From JAAYLC01 sp964636665 (lineage in GTDB: Bacteria; Bacteroidota; Bacteroidia; Flavobacteriales; Flavobacteriaceae), in contig CAZWVT010000017.1 in assembly GCA_964636665.1 (NCBI GenBank), positions 1 to 32,233 of the forward strand: a stretch of 32,233 nucleotides of DNA, in the 5' to 3' direction. The notes beneath the pieces are model-generated. The model worked only from the letters and a program-made list of their open reading frames with translations. It had not been told where the DNA came from and searched no databases. The translations under genes and the position numbers were made by a program. Of the stretch, positions 8,148 to 16,381 are shown piece by piece. How positions within the stretch are numbered: position 1 is the first letter of the stretch; each line of letters opens with the position of its first letter.

Positions 8148-8169
8148 GAAATATTCTCATTCAAAAATT

Positions 8170-8177
8170 CAAAGATA
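8170..8177 (-). promoter_or_regulatory. -7 element of the GT2 gene at 7323-8147
   Basis: On the minus strand this reads TATCTTTG, an exact TAnnTTTG match, 22 bp before the ATG. No upstream TTG at the usual distance is seen. Confidence 0.55.
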
Positions 8178-8249
8178 AAGTTATTTATGACGATATCTAT
8201 AATTAATAAATTAAGTACTTTCGAATTTTAAATCAATTGCACTGCAAGC

Positions 8250-8987
8250 ATGGCAAAACTATCGGTAATCATTCCGACATATAATGAAGAAAACTATATT
8301 GAAGCGGCGTTAAAATCAGTCACTTTTGCAGACGAAATTATTGTAATTGATTCCTACAGCAGCGATAAAACCATTGAAATTGCAGGAAAATATACTCCAA
8401 AGATTTTACAAAGAAAATTTGACAACTTTTCCAATCAGAAGAATTTTGCACTTTCACACGCTACCGGAGATTGGGTTTTGTTTTTAGATGCGGACGAACG
8501 CATTACACATTCTTTGGAAAATGAAATTTTGGAAGTGATTGAGAATCCGAAATACGAAGGTTATAAAATCAACTTCCCGCATTTTTTTATGAATCGATTT
8601 CTCTATCACCACGACGACGACGTAATTCGCCTTGTCCGACGGGATAAAGCAAGTTTTTCCGGTTCCGTTCACGAAAAGTTGAATGTCGATGGCAACATCG
8701 GGCAATTAAAGAATTTTATGCTGCATTTTACCTATAAAGGATTGCATCATTACATTCAAAAAAAGGAAAATTACGCTTGGTTTCAAGCAGAGCAACTTTA
8801 TGCCAAAAACAAGAAAACCACTTATTTTCATTTGTTTTTCCGACCGTTATATCGTTTGTTTAATTCCGTTGTTATCCGTGGCAGTTTCCGAGACGGCATC
8901 CCGGGAATTACCGTAGCAGTTTTGGATGCTTATGGCGTTTTCCAACGGTATGTCAAGTTGATTCTTTTGCATCGGAATATGCGGTGA
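8250..8987 (+). CDS. Glycosyltransferase family 2 (WaaE/KdtX-like)
   Basis: The 245-residue protein has the compact GT2 form known from LPS core beta-glucosyltransferases (WaaE/KdtX-like). Motifs are LSVIIPTYNEENYIEAAL, EIIVIDSYSSDKTIE and WVLFLDADERIT, the last holding the DxD. The segment GSVHEKLNVDG near residue 140 and the aromatic C-terminal part (HLFFRPLYRLFNSVVIRGSF) are also characteristic of the group. It is a close paralogue of the GT2 gene at 9574-10332, with the same layout and many identical motif residues. Its 3' end overlaps the opposite-strand SecB-like gene by 35 bp. The promoter region has only a one-mismatch -7 element (8216-8223, TACTTTCG). Confidence 0.92.
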   Translation: MAKLSVIIPTYNEENYIEAALKSVTFADEIIVIDSYSSDKTIEIAGKYTPKILQRKFDNFSNQKNFALSHATGDWVLFLDADERITHSLENEILEVIENPKYEGYKINFPHFFMNRFLYHHDDDVIRLVRRDKASFSGSVHEKLNVDGNIGQLKNFMLHFTYKGLHHYIQKKENYAWFQAEQLYAKNKKTTYFHLFFRPLYRLFNSVVIRGSFRDGIPGITVAVLDAYGVFQRYVKLILLHRNMR

Positions 8988-9495
8988 TTTGTTTGTCGGC
9001 AAAAATTTGACATACTACTTTCCGGCTTTCTTTGATTTTTTTTGGAGATTTGTTTTTCGGAATTAATTCATCCATATCAAACAATGGCAAACAAATATTT
9101 ATTGGCAAACTTGCTATTTTGTATGCCAACATGCCTCTTGTAGCGCCAATTGCCGTATTGAGAAAGACCTCCATCAATTCATCATTTATAAATACTTCTT
9201 TCTTATCATCTATAAATCGAATATCATCATCCGAAAAGTTACGAACATTAAAAATTGTACTGGTTTCCAATTTTAAAAACTCTTTTGATTTAATTTTATC
9301 CAAAGAATTAAAATGAACAATTACACTAATAATAATTGCACTTTTTTGAAAGTCACCTCTGACCGCATAACTCAGTTTTATTTCAACCTCCTCATCATCA
9401 AAGTTTTCAACCAATTCTTCATTGATTTTATTAGAGAATGAAATTTCCTTTATTTCTTGAATTTTTATACCCAATCCTTCTTTATGCTTATTCAT
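8953..9495 (-). CDS. SecB-like protein
   Basis: The product has 180 residues and I do not recognise a close named family, but the whole length follows the SecB pattern. IKIQEIKEISFSN corresponds to the first strand of SecB, VEIKLSYAV and AIIISVIVHFNSL to the next strands, and EFLKLETSTIFNVRNF to the central one. The C-terminal NTAIGATRGMLAYKIAS plus LPLFDMDELIP corresponds to SecB's long helix and its final PxNFDALF-like strand. SecB is a tetrameric export chaperone; SecB-like proteins are also known as chaperones of toxin-antitoxin systems. No toxin-antitoxin pair is adjacent here. The gene sits on the minus strand between two paralogous glycosyltransferases and overlaps the first by 35 bp. 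It is an orphan with no visible partner, and the assignment is remote homology judged by eye. Confidence 0.55.
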   Translation of the reverse strand: MNKHKEGLGIKIQEIKEISFSNKINEELVENFDDEEVEIKLSYAVRGDFQKSAIIISVIVHFNSLDKIKSKEFLKLETSTIFNVRNFSDDDIRFIDDKKEVFINDELMEVFLNTAIGATRGMLAYKIASLPINICLPLFDMDELIPKNKSPKKIKESRKVVCQIFADKQITAYSDAKEST

Positions 9496-9573
9496 AGTTT
9501 AACAATCAGCAATTACTGTACTTCTATAATTTGGAGAATATGTATTTTTACGCTAAATTAATTATGAACAGGT

Positions 9574-10332
9574 ATGGCTGTCCCAAAGATATCTGCACTT
9601 GCTATAACGCTTAACGAAGAAGAGCATATTGAAAGGTACATCCAAGATTTGTGGTTTGCCGATGAAATTATTCTCGTCGATTCTTTCAGCACAGATAAAA
9701 CAATCGAACGGGCAAAGAAGTATCCAAATGTAAAAGTGATACAAAGGGCTTTCGATAATTTTTCTATGCAAAAAAACTACGCCATTTCCCTTGCGAAAAA
9801 CGATTGGGTCGTCTTTTTTGATTTGGATGAAGAAATTACCAAACCTCTGGCAGATGAAATTGTAGCCACCGTCAAAAACCCTAAAAAAAATGCTTATTTC
9901 GTCAAAAGGAAATATCATTTTATGGGCAAAAAAATAAGATTCAGCGGATTTCAAACGGATTATGTAATTCGGTTGTTTAATAAAAATTACTGCAGATACA
10001 ACGACAATCTGGTTCACGAATTAATCATCACACAAGGACCTACGGCCAAATTAAAAAATGCCTCGCCTCATTACACTTATAAATCTTTTGACCATTACAC
10101 GAGCAAGCTGCATCAATACAGCGCATTACAAGCTCAAATGCTTTACAACAAAGGCAAAAGACCCAATTTATACCACTTCTTTTTTCGTCCGTTTTACAGA
10201 TTTTGGTACCAATACCTAATCCGCTTGGGAATTTTAGACGGAAAAGAAGGGTTTATTCTCGCTTACATCAATGCTTTTACAGTGTACAAACGGTATTTAA
10301 ACCTTTGGTTGCTTTATCGAAAAATCGATTGA
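9574..10332 (+). CDS. Glycosyltransferase family 2 (WaaE/KdtX-like paralogue)
   Basis: The 252-residue protein is a GT2 enzyme parallel to the one at 8250: ISALAITLNEEEHIERYI, DEIILVDSFSTDKTIE, RAFDNFSMQKNYAIS and WVVFFDLDEEIT. In the last motif the canonical DADER of the paralogue is replaced by DLDEE, which keeps both metal-binding Asp residues. The C-terminal aromatic segment YHFFFRPFYRFWYQYLIR is conserved. It probably adds a hexose in the LPS core. It heads a same-strand run with the GT4 gene (1-bp gap), threonylcarbamoyl-AMP synthase, the CCA-adding enzyme and heme A synthase. An ATG 10 bp upstream is out of frame. Confidence 0.92.
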   Translation: MAVPKISALAITLNEEEHIERYIQDLWFADEIILVDSFSTDKTIERAKKYPNVKVIQRAFDNFSMQKNYAISLAKNDWVVFFDLDEEITKPLADEIVATVKNPKKNAYFVKRKYHFMGKKIRFSGFQTDYVIRLFNKNYCRYNDNLVHELIITQGPTAKLKNASPHYTYKSFDHYTSKLHQYSALQAQMLYNKGKRPNLYHFFFRPFYRFWYQYLIRLGILDGKEGFILAYINAFTVYKRYLNLWLLYRKID

Positions 10333-10333
10333 T

Positions 10334-11398
10334 ATGAAAACAGTTTTCCTGGAAACCCACAACATCAAAAACCATTACAGCGGTTTTGGTCAGTTCAACG
10401 CACATTTGCTGCGCGCTATAAAAAAGGTCAATCCCGAAGGAATAAAATTTGTTATCCACGACAATAAAATGCCGGAACTGAAAAAAGAATTTGGCGACTT
10501 TTTTAAATACAAAAAATATTTCGGGTTTCGACGCTACAAATGGGGCTATGTCCGTAAAAAATACGACTTGTGGCATTCGCTAAATCAAAATACCAAAATT
10601 GAACCTTATCACGATTTGCCTTATGTTTTAACTGTTCATGACGTAAATTTTATTGATGAAGTTTCCTCGGATTTAAACCACCCGAGAAATCAAATGTTTA
10701 TCGATAAATTAAACCGTGCTTCTGCAATTACCTATATTTCGGAATTTGCCAAAAAATCGACGCATCAATATTTTAAAGTTCCAAAAATCCCTGAGTATGT
10801 TATTTACAATGGAAATCCGACAGAAAAACTGTTCGATTTGACTAATTATAAACCGGAAACTTCTATTTCAGAACCCTATCTTTTTACAATTGGTGATTTT
10901 CTTGAACGCAAAAATTTTCATCTTTTGGCAGAAATGATGGAACATCTGAAAGATATGAAACTTATCATCGCCGGGAATAACAAACGACCTTACGGCGAAG
11001 TGGTTCAAAACAAAATTTCTGAATTAAATTTACAAAACCGGGTGTTTCTCGTTGGTCGCATTTCAGAAAAAGAAAAACAATATCACTTAAAAAACTGTAC
11101 GGCATTTGTGTTTCCGTCTTTACGCGAAGGTTTTGGACTGCCTCCGATTGAAGCCATGCGATTTGGCACTCCAGTTTTTCTTGCCAATACCACTTCCCTT
11201 CCTGAAATCGGCGGAACGCATGCTTTTTATTGGGACACGTTCAATCCCAAACAAATGGCAGATGTACTCCGAAAAGGATTGAAAACTTTTGAAAATGACA
11301 AATCGACTTACCAAAAAGAACTCACCCGTCAGGCACTTTCATTTTCTTGGGAAAAAGCTGCACGCGAATATATTGAAGTGTATAAATCATTATTATGA
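10334..11398 (+). CDS. Glycosyltransferase family 4
   Basis: The 354-residue protein has a GT-B fold with two Rossmann-like domains. The C-terminal domain shows the GT4 signature: LFTIGDFLERKNFHLLAEMM, LIIAGNNKRPYG, VFLVGRISEKEK, and FPSLREGFGLPPIEAM (near residue 262) with the E-x7-E pair that binds the nucleotide sugar. The N-terminal acceptor domain carries HDVNFIDE near residue 98. It probably acts on LPS core or another surface glycan; donor and acceptor are unknown. It starts 1 bp after the stop of the GT2 gene and overlaps the next gene by 4 bp (ATGA), so the three are almost certainly cotranscribed and may be translationally coupled. Confidence 0.92.
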   Translation: MKTVFLETHNIKNHYSGFGQFNAHLLRAIKKVNPEGIKFVIHDNKMPELKKEFGDFFKYKKYFGFRRYKWGYVRKKYDLWHSLNQNTKIEPYHDLPYVLTVHDVNFIDEVSSDLNHPRNQMFIDKLNRASAITYISEFAKKSTHQYFKVPKIPEYVIYNGNPTEKLFDLTNYKPETSISEPYLFTIGDFLERKNFHLLAEMMEHLKDMKLIIAGNNKRPYGEVVQNKISELNLQNRVFLVGRISEKEKQYHLKNCTAFVFPSLREGFGLPPIEAMRFGTPVFLANTTSLPEIGGTHAFYWDTFNPKQMADVLRKGLKTFENDKSTYQKELTRQALSFSWEKAAREYIEVYKSLL

Positions 11399-11955
11399 AC
11401 CGAGAAGTTCAACAAGCTGCAGCCATCATAAAATCCGGTGGAATCATCCTCTATCCTACCGATACCGTTTGGGGAATCGGATGTGATGCTACAAATGCTG
11501 CTGCTGTTCTAAAAATATACGATTTAAAAAAAAGAGCCGACAGCAAATCCATGATTTGTTTGGTAAGCGACGAGCGCATGTTAGCAAATTATGTAGAAAC
11601 AGTTCCTGCTGCCGCTTATGATATTTTAGCTTATTCAAATAAACCTACCACCATTATTTACGACCACCCGAAAAATATTGCCAATAATTTAATTGCGCCG
11701 GACAATTCTCTTGGAATTCGAATTCCTGACGATGAATTTTGCATAAAACTTATTCGAATGCTCCGAAAACCGATTGTTTCAACTTCAGCCAATCTCAGCG
11801 GACAACCAACGCCAAATTCCTTTGATGAAATAGACCGTAATATTTTGGAAGGGGTTGACTATGTTGTAAATTTGCACCGCAAAAAAAAATCCGGTTCGCC
11901 ATCGACCATCATCAAATTGAGAAACAACGGCGAAGTAAAAGTGATTCGAACTTAA
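11395..11955 (+). CDS. tsaC: L-threonylcarbamoyladenylate synthase (Sua5/YrdC/YciO family)
   Basis: The enzyme makes threonylcarbamoyl-AMP from threonine, bicarbonate and ATP, the first step of the t6A37 modification of ANN-decoding tRNAs. The 186-residue protein consists of the YrdC domain only, without the Sua5 C-terminal domain. GGIILYPTDTVWGIGCDA is the conserved start, LKKRADSKSM the basic KxR-type loop, LGIRIPD and VSTSANLSGQPTP the nucleotide-binding motifs. It overlaps the stop of the GT4 gene by 4 bp, so a tRNA-modification gene is coupled here to surface glycan genes. This looks like economy of genome layout rather than functional linkage. A YciO-type paralogue cannot be fully excluded. 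Confidence 0.9.
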   Translation: MNREVQQAAAIIKSGGIILYPTDTVWGIGCDATNAAAVLKIYDLKKRADSKSMICLVSDERMLANYVETVPAAAYDILAYSNKPTTIIYDHPKNIANNLIAPDNSLGIRIPDDEFCIKLIRMLRKPIVSTSANLSGQPTPNSFDEIDRNILEGVDYVVNLHRKKKSGSPSTIIKLRNNGEVKVIRT

Positions 11956-12012
11956 TTTTTGAGTCAATCGGATTTTTTATATCAAAATGGAAATTCAGTA
12001 GAAAGAAAAAAA

Positions 12013-13443
12013 ATGTCTGTAACATCCTATCCGTCTGCATTAGATAATCCTATTTTTCGCGTACTTTCTCAAGCTGCCGCCAATCTTGGGGTTGAATCGT
12101 ATGTAATTGGTGGTTTTGTCCGTGATTATTTGCTGCAACGCGGAGAATTGAAAGATATTGATATCGTTGCCGTCGGAAGCGGAATCGATTTGGCAAAAGA
12201 AACTTCACGTTTGCTTCCCGGAAATCCCAAAGTAAGCGTTTTTAAAAATTACGGAACGGCGATGTTGCGAAGTGGCGGAATTGAAATCGAATTTGTAGGG
12301 GCACGAAAAGAATCTTATATTAAAGAAAGTCGCAATCCCAAAGTGACTGAAGGAACACTGGAAGATGACCAAAACCGGAGGGATTTTACCATTAACGCAC
12401 TGGCATTAAATTTAGATAAAAATAAATTCGGTGTGCTTCTCGACCCGTTTAACGGGGTTCAAGATTTGGAAAACCGCATCATCCGCACCCCTTTAAATCC
12501 GGACATTACGTTTAGTGACGACCCTTTGCGAATGATGCGCGCGATTCGTTTTGCCACACAATTGGATTTTAAAATCGAAGCAGAAACCTTAGATGCCATT
12601 AAACGCAATTCATCACGGATCAAAATAATTTCCAATGAACGCATTGTGGATGAATTGAATAAAATTCTCATAGCGGATGTCCCTTCCAAAGGATTTTCGT
12701 TATTGTTCAAAACCAATTTATTAAAATACATTTTACCCGAACTAACAGCTTTGTGCGGCATTGACGAAAAAGAAGGCCAACGACACAAAGACAATTTCTG
12801 GCATACGCTGGAAGTGGTGGATAATATTTCAAAAGTTACGGACAATCTTTGGTTGCGTTGGGCAGCGTTGCTTCACGACATCGGGAAAGCGCCAACAAAA
12901 CGATTTGATAAAAAAATTGGATGGACTTTTCACGGTCACGAATTTGTCGGCGCAAAAATGGTGTACAAAATTTTTAAACGGTTGCGGATGCCTTTAAATG
13001 ACAAAATGAAATTTGTCCAAAAAATGGTGTTGATGAGTTCGCGACCTGTCGGACTTTCTTCAGAAGAAGTTACTGACAGTGCCATTCGCCGTTTGATTTT
13101 TGATGCCGGAGAATATGTTGATGACTTGATGACCTTATGTGAAGCGGATATCACAACCAAGAATCCGAAAAAATTTAAAAAATACCACCATAATTTTGAA
13201 TTGGTTCGCAAAAAAATAATTGAAGTTGAAGAACGCGACCGCATTCGAAATTTCCAACCTCCCGTTTCAGGAGAAGAGATTATGGAAACTTTTGGAATCA
13301 CTCCTTCCCGCGAAGTGGGAATGATAAAAGATGCCATCAAAGAAGCAATTTTAGAAGGAGAAATTTCCAACGATTACGAAGAAGCCAAAATATTTATGCT
13401 CCAAAAAGGACAGGAATTAGGGCTTCAGCAAAAAATTAAATAA
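12013..13443 (+). CDS. cca: CCA-adding tRNA nucleotidyltransferase / polyA polymerase family with HD domain
   Basis: The 476-residue protein is a class II nucleotidyltransferase. GGFVRD (residues 33-38) and DID (48-50, metal-binding Asp pair) form the head. Further motifs are VEFVGARKES-like IEFVGARKES, RRDFTINALA (flexible loop and nucleotide specificity region) and RMMRAIRFATQL. An HD phosphohydrolase domain follows, with HTLEVV (His264), LLHDIGKAP (His288-Asp289) and FHGHEFVGA. Such bacterial enzymes repair or complete tRNA 3' CCA ends, and the HD domain adds phosphatase or phosphodiesterase activity in some members. The ATG at 12013 (MSVTSYPSALDNPIF) is preferred over an in-frame TTG at 11959, because the extra 18 residues are not family-like. 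It lies 57 bp after tsaC. Confidence 0.9.
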   Translation: MSVTSYPSALDNPIFRVLSQAAANLGVESYVIGGFVRDYLLQRGELKDIDIVAVGSGIDLAKETSRLLPGNPKVSVFKNYGTAMLRSGGIEIEFVGARKESYIKESRNPKVTEGTLEDDQNRRDFTINALALNLDKNKFGVLLDPFNGVQDLENRIIRTPLNPDITFSDDPLRMMRAIRFATQLDFKIEAETLDAIKRNSSRIKIISNERIVDELNKILIADVPSKGFSLLFKTNLLKYILPELTALCGIDEKEGQRHKDNFWHTLEVVDNISKVTDNLWLRWAALLHDIGKAPTKRFDKKIGWTFHGHEFVGAKMVYKIFKRLRMPLNDKMKFVQKMVLMSSRPVGLSSEEVTDSAIRRLIFDAGEYVDDLMTLCEADITTKNPKKFKKYHHNFELVRKKIIEVEERDRIRNFQPPVSGEEIMETFGITPSREVGMIKDAIKEAILEGEISNDYEEAKIFMLQKGQELGLQQKIK

Positions 13444-13462
13444 CAGTTCAAAATTTGAAAAA

Positions 13463-14482
13463 TTGGCAAAAAAAGATAACAAAAAAGTTATTTACTGGTT
13501 ATTGACCGGTTGCTTTTTGATTTTTATAATGGTCGTTGTCGGTGGAATTACACGATTGACCAACTCGGGACTATCGATGTCTGATTATAAATTAATTACC
13601 GATATGATTCCGCCACTGACAGAAGAACAATGGCAGGAAGAGTTTGAATTTTATCAACAATTTCCGGAATATCAGAAACTGCACAGTCATTTTGAACTGG
13701 AAGATTTTAAATTTATTTACTTCTGGGAATGGTTACACCGATTTTTAGGCAGGCTGTTAGGTTTTGTTTTTATCGTCCCTTTTCTCTATTTCTTGATTCG
13801 CAAAGAACTTTCACGCTCCACAATTCACAAATGTCTCATCCTTTTTGGACTGGGAGCATTCCAAGGATTTTTAGGTTGGTTTATGGTTAAAAGCGGACTG
13901 GTTGACCGTCCGAGCGTTAGCCATTATCGATTGGCAATGCACTTGGGAATGGCGTTTATCACTTTTGCTTATACTTTCTGGGTTGCTTTGGATTTGTGGT
14001 ATCCGGTTAAAAGACAGGTCAATAAATCGATGCGAAATCTTATTCGTGTAGGTTATGCAATTCTATTGATACAGATTATTTGGGGTGCTTTTGTCGCAGG
14101 ACTTTGGGCCGGGCTTATCCACAATTTCTGGCCGCTGATGAGCGAAGGAAAATTGATTCACGAAACTGTTTACAGTGAGCTGAGTCCCGTATGGCTAAAC
14201 TTTTTTGAAGGAAAAAGCGGTGTGCAATTTGTCCACAGATATTTAGCTTATATAGTGGTGGCTTTTATCGCTTATATCTGGTTCAGAGGCAGAAAACTTG
14301 CGCTTACCGTTTCACAAAAAAACGGATTGAATATGCTTATAGTTCTGGTTTTCTGTCAATTTCTCTTGGGCGTATTCACATTGCTTTACCAAGTTCCTTT
14401 GACCTTGGGCGTATTGCATCAGGTATTTGCATTTTTCCTTCTTGCCAACATGACTTTTGTTTTGAACAGGTTTACAAAATAA
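13463..14482 (+). CDS. ctaA: COX15/CtaA family heme A synthase
   Basis: The integral membrane enzyme converts heme O to heme A for cytochrome c oxidase. The 339-residue protein has about eight membrane helices. It is of the mitochondrial/alphaproteobacterial Cox15 form: GGITRLTNSGLSMSDY with IPPLTEEQW, then the heme-ligand histidines in EWLHRFLGR (His92), AMHLGMAF, VHRYLAY and LHQVFAF. The start is a TTG at 13463 giving MAKKDNKKVIYWLL; there is no in-frame ATG before the first helix, and the TTG lies 19 bp after the cca stop. It is the last gene of the run that begins at 9574. No strong terminator follows. Confidence 0.93.
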   Translation: MAKKDNKKVIYWLLTGCFLIFIMVVVGGITRLTNSGLSMSDYKLITDMIPPLTEEQWQEEFEFYQQFPEYQKLHSHFELEDFKFIYFWEWLHRFLGRLLGFVFIVPFLYFLIRKELSRSTIHKCLILFGLGAFQGFLGWFMVKSGLVDRPSVSHYRLAMHLGMAFITFAYTFWVALDLWYPVKRQVNKSMRNLIRVGYAILLIQIIWGAFVAGLWAGLIHNFWPLMSEGKLIHETVYSELSPVWLNFFEGKSGVQFVHRYLAYIVVAFIAYIWFRGRKLALTVSQKNGLNMLIVLVFCQFLLGVFTLLYQVPLTLGVLHQVFAFFLLANMTFVLNRFTK

Positions 14483-14580
14483 CACATAAAAAGCTGATTT
14501 TCAGACTATAAAATCTGTAATATAAAGTGTTTTATAAATATCTTTTGGTTCGATTTTCTACAATCCCGACAGTTTTTATT

Positions 14581-14588
14581 TATCTTTG
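14581..14588 (+). promoter_or_regulatory. -7 element of the pRiA4b ORF-3-like gene
   Basis: TATCTTTG matches TAnnTTTG exactly, 28 bp before the ATG at 14617. Confidence 0.55.
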
Positions 14589-14616
14589 TATCTTTATTTA
14601 TCTAAAATAAAACCAC

Positions 14617-15147
14617 ATGATTTATCGCTTTAGAATTATGCTTGATGTCGAAGAAGACGTATTCAGAGATATAGAAATAGCATCCAATTCAGATTTAGAA
14701 GAATTCCACGATGTCATCATACAGTCTTTTGGGTTTGACGGTCATGAAATGGCTTCTTTTTACACAACCAATGAATTTTGGGAAGAAGAAGATGAAATTT
14801 CTCTTTTCGATGTAGGCGATATTCCCGGAGAAAATCGCACGATGAGTGAAACCCTGATTGAAGATATCGTTTCCAAAGAGGAACCTCGATTGCTCTATGT
14901 TTATGATTTTATGAACATGTGGACTTTTATGATAGAACTTGCTGAAATCGCAGAACGCGAAGAAGGACGTACTTATCCGAATGTGATGTTTGCTCAAGGT
15001 CAAGTACCAGATTCCGCACCGGAAAAAGAATTTCGTTCAGAAAAAATTGAATCCGATGATGACGAAGAAGACAACTTTTTCGACGAAGATTTTGACTTAG
15101 ATCCGGAGGATTACGACAGCCTTGGATTTGGTGAAAATTGGAATTGA
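14617..15147 (+). CDS. Plasmid pRiA4b ORF-3-like (IS1096 passenger TnpR-type) family protein
   Basis: The 176-residue protein matches the domain found in plasmid pRiA4b ORF-3 and the so-called IS1096 passenger protein. Its start is IYRFRIMLDVEEDVFRDIEI, then the HDVIIQSFGFDGHEMASF core and YVYDFMNMWTFMIEL. Despite the family name no mobile element is visible here, and the family is common as a stable chromosomal gene in flavobacteria. The function is not known. The C-terminal 40 residues are very acidic (ESDDDEEDNFFDEDFDLDPE), as is the whole protein. It has its own -7 element. The next gene, on the same strand, starts 60 bp downstream. Confidence 0.8.
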   Translation: MIYRFRIMLDVEEDVFRDIEIASNSDLEEFHDVIIQSFGFDGHEMASFYTTNEFWEEEDEISLFDVGDIPGENRTMSETLIEDIVSKEEPRLLYVYDFMNMWTFMIELAEIAEREEGRTYPNVMFAQGQVPDSAPEKEFRSEKIESDDDEEDNFFDEDFDLDPEDYDSLGFGENWN

Positions 15148-15207
15148 TTTTTCTCGTCCACACTTAATTTAAAATACCATTCACTTAAAAAATATCCCAG
15201 AAATTAA

Positions 15208-16266
15208 ATGCTCAATCTATATTCGGCACACATTGCCTTGCTTTCAATTCACAGAATCGGAAATAAAAACAGAAATGAAGGACTTTTTTTGTCTTCAACA
15301 CCTGAAAAAATAAACGATGAGATTCTTCCGCTTTTAAAGGAGTATTTCTTTAAACCATTCCGCGAAAAAGAAGAGAATTACCTTCACTTTTCCCATGAAG
15401 CAGATTTGGAATTTCACGAACTAAACAATTTAGTTACCGAAATTTTCAACAATCCATCTTCACAACATGAAATAAGCCAAAAAATTGCCAAGCATCTTTA
15501 CGAACAATCTGACCATCCGCATATTAAAAATGGAGAATTGTATGTGACTTATATTGAAAATGTCATTATCGACAATGAAAAAACAGATGCGATTGGAATT
15601 TTTAAAAGTGAAATCAAACAAGATTTTCTTCAATTTTCAGAAGATAACGACCGATTGAATATGATTTTACAGCAAGGCGTGAATCTCAACAAACTCGATA
15701 AAGGCGCCCTCATCATCAATACCGAAAAGGAGAACGGATATAAAATTTTATCGGTGGACAGCAATCGTTATGACACACGGTATTGGTTGGAAAATTTTCT
15801 GGGTGTAGAAGCACTTACAGACGATATTTATTTTACCAAAAAATACATCAAATTCTGTCAAGATTTTGCAAAAGACGTAGTATTGCCCGCCGAAGACAAA
15901 AAAGAAGAAGTTATGTTTCTCAATCGGGCGGTAAATCACTTTGCTAAAAACGATACGTTTGAAGAATCTGCATTTTTAAATGAAGTGATGGACAATCCCG
16001 AATTGATTCCGGAATTTAAACATTACAAAACAGAAAAAGGTCCCAAATATAAAATTGAAGACTTGACTACTTTCCCAATTGATAACACAGCGGTTTCTTC
16101 AGCGCGAAAAAAGATAAAAAGCACCATCAATTTAGATACGAACATTCAGATAAAACTCGATTTCATCAATCCGGAAAGTGCAGAAAAATTTGTTGAAAAA
16201 GGATGGGACGAAGAACGTCAGATGTATTATTACTTGGTTTATTTCAACAAGGAACAAAAAAGCTAA
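15208..16266 (+). CDS. Nucleoid-associated protein, NdpA/YejK family
   Basis: The 352-residue protein belongs to the 37-kDa nucleoid-associated protein family (NA37, NdpA/YejK). Family features are the N-terminal ALLSIHRIGNKNRNEGLFLS, the central TDAIGIFKSEIKQDFLQF, LDKGALIINTEKENGYKIL and the RYDTRYWLENFLGVE segment. In other Gram-negative bacteria the homologue associates with the nucleoid and binds DNA; its exact role is poorly known. The start MLNLYSAHIALLSIHRIGNK is preceded by A-rich DNA without a clear Shine-Dalgarno sequence. No clear terminator follows. Confidence 0.88.
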   Translation: MLNLYSAHIALLSIHRIGNKNRNEGLFLSSTPEKINDEILPLLKEYFFKPFREKEENYLHFSHEADLEFHELNNLVTEIFNNPSSQHEISQKIAKHLYEQSDHPHIKNGELYVTYIENVIIDNEKTDAIGIFKSEIKQDFLQFSEDNDRLNMILQQGVNLNKLDKGALIINTEKENGYKILSVDSNRYDTRYWLENFLGVEALTDDIYFTKKYIKFCQDFAKDVVLPAEDKKEEVMFLNRAVNHFAKNDTFEESAFLNEVMDNPELIPEFKHYKTEKGPKYKIEDLTTFPIDNTAVSSARKKIKSTINLDTNIQIKLDFINPESAEKFVEKGWDEERQMYYYLVYFNKEQKS

Positions 16267-16381
16267 AAAGAACTTTATTTAAAACCGTTGGATTTTTCCG
16301 ATACATTCCTTATTTTATCAGGTTTAAAATCATAACATCGGTTGCATAAACCTTTTTACAAATTCCATAAACTGATAACCT

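Noticed and set aside
14521..14536. TATAAA/TTTATA hairpin after ctaA as a terminator
   Set aside because: The stem is only 6 A-T pairs with no T run directly after it.
14617..15147. Mobile element, because the family is named after IS1096 and plasmid pRiA4b
   Set aside because: No transposase or inverted repeats lie nearby, and the family is widespread as an ordinary chromosomal gene.
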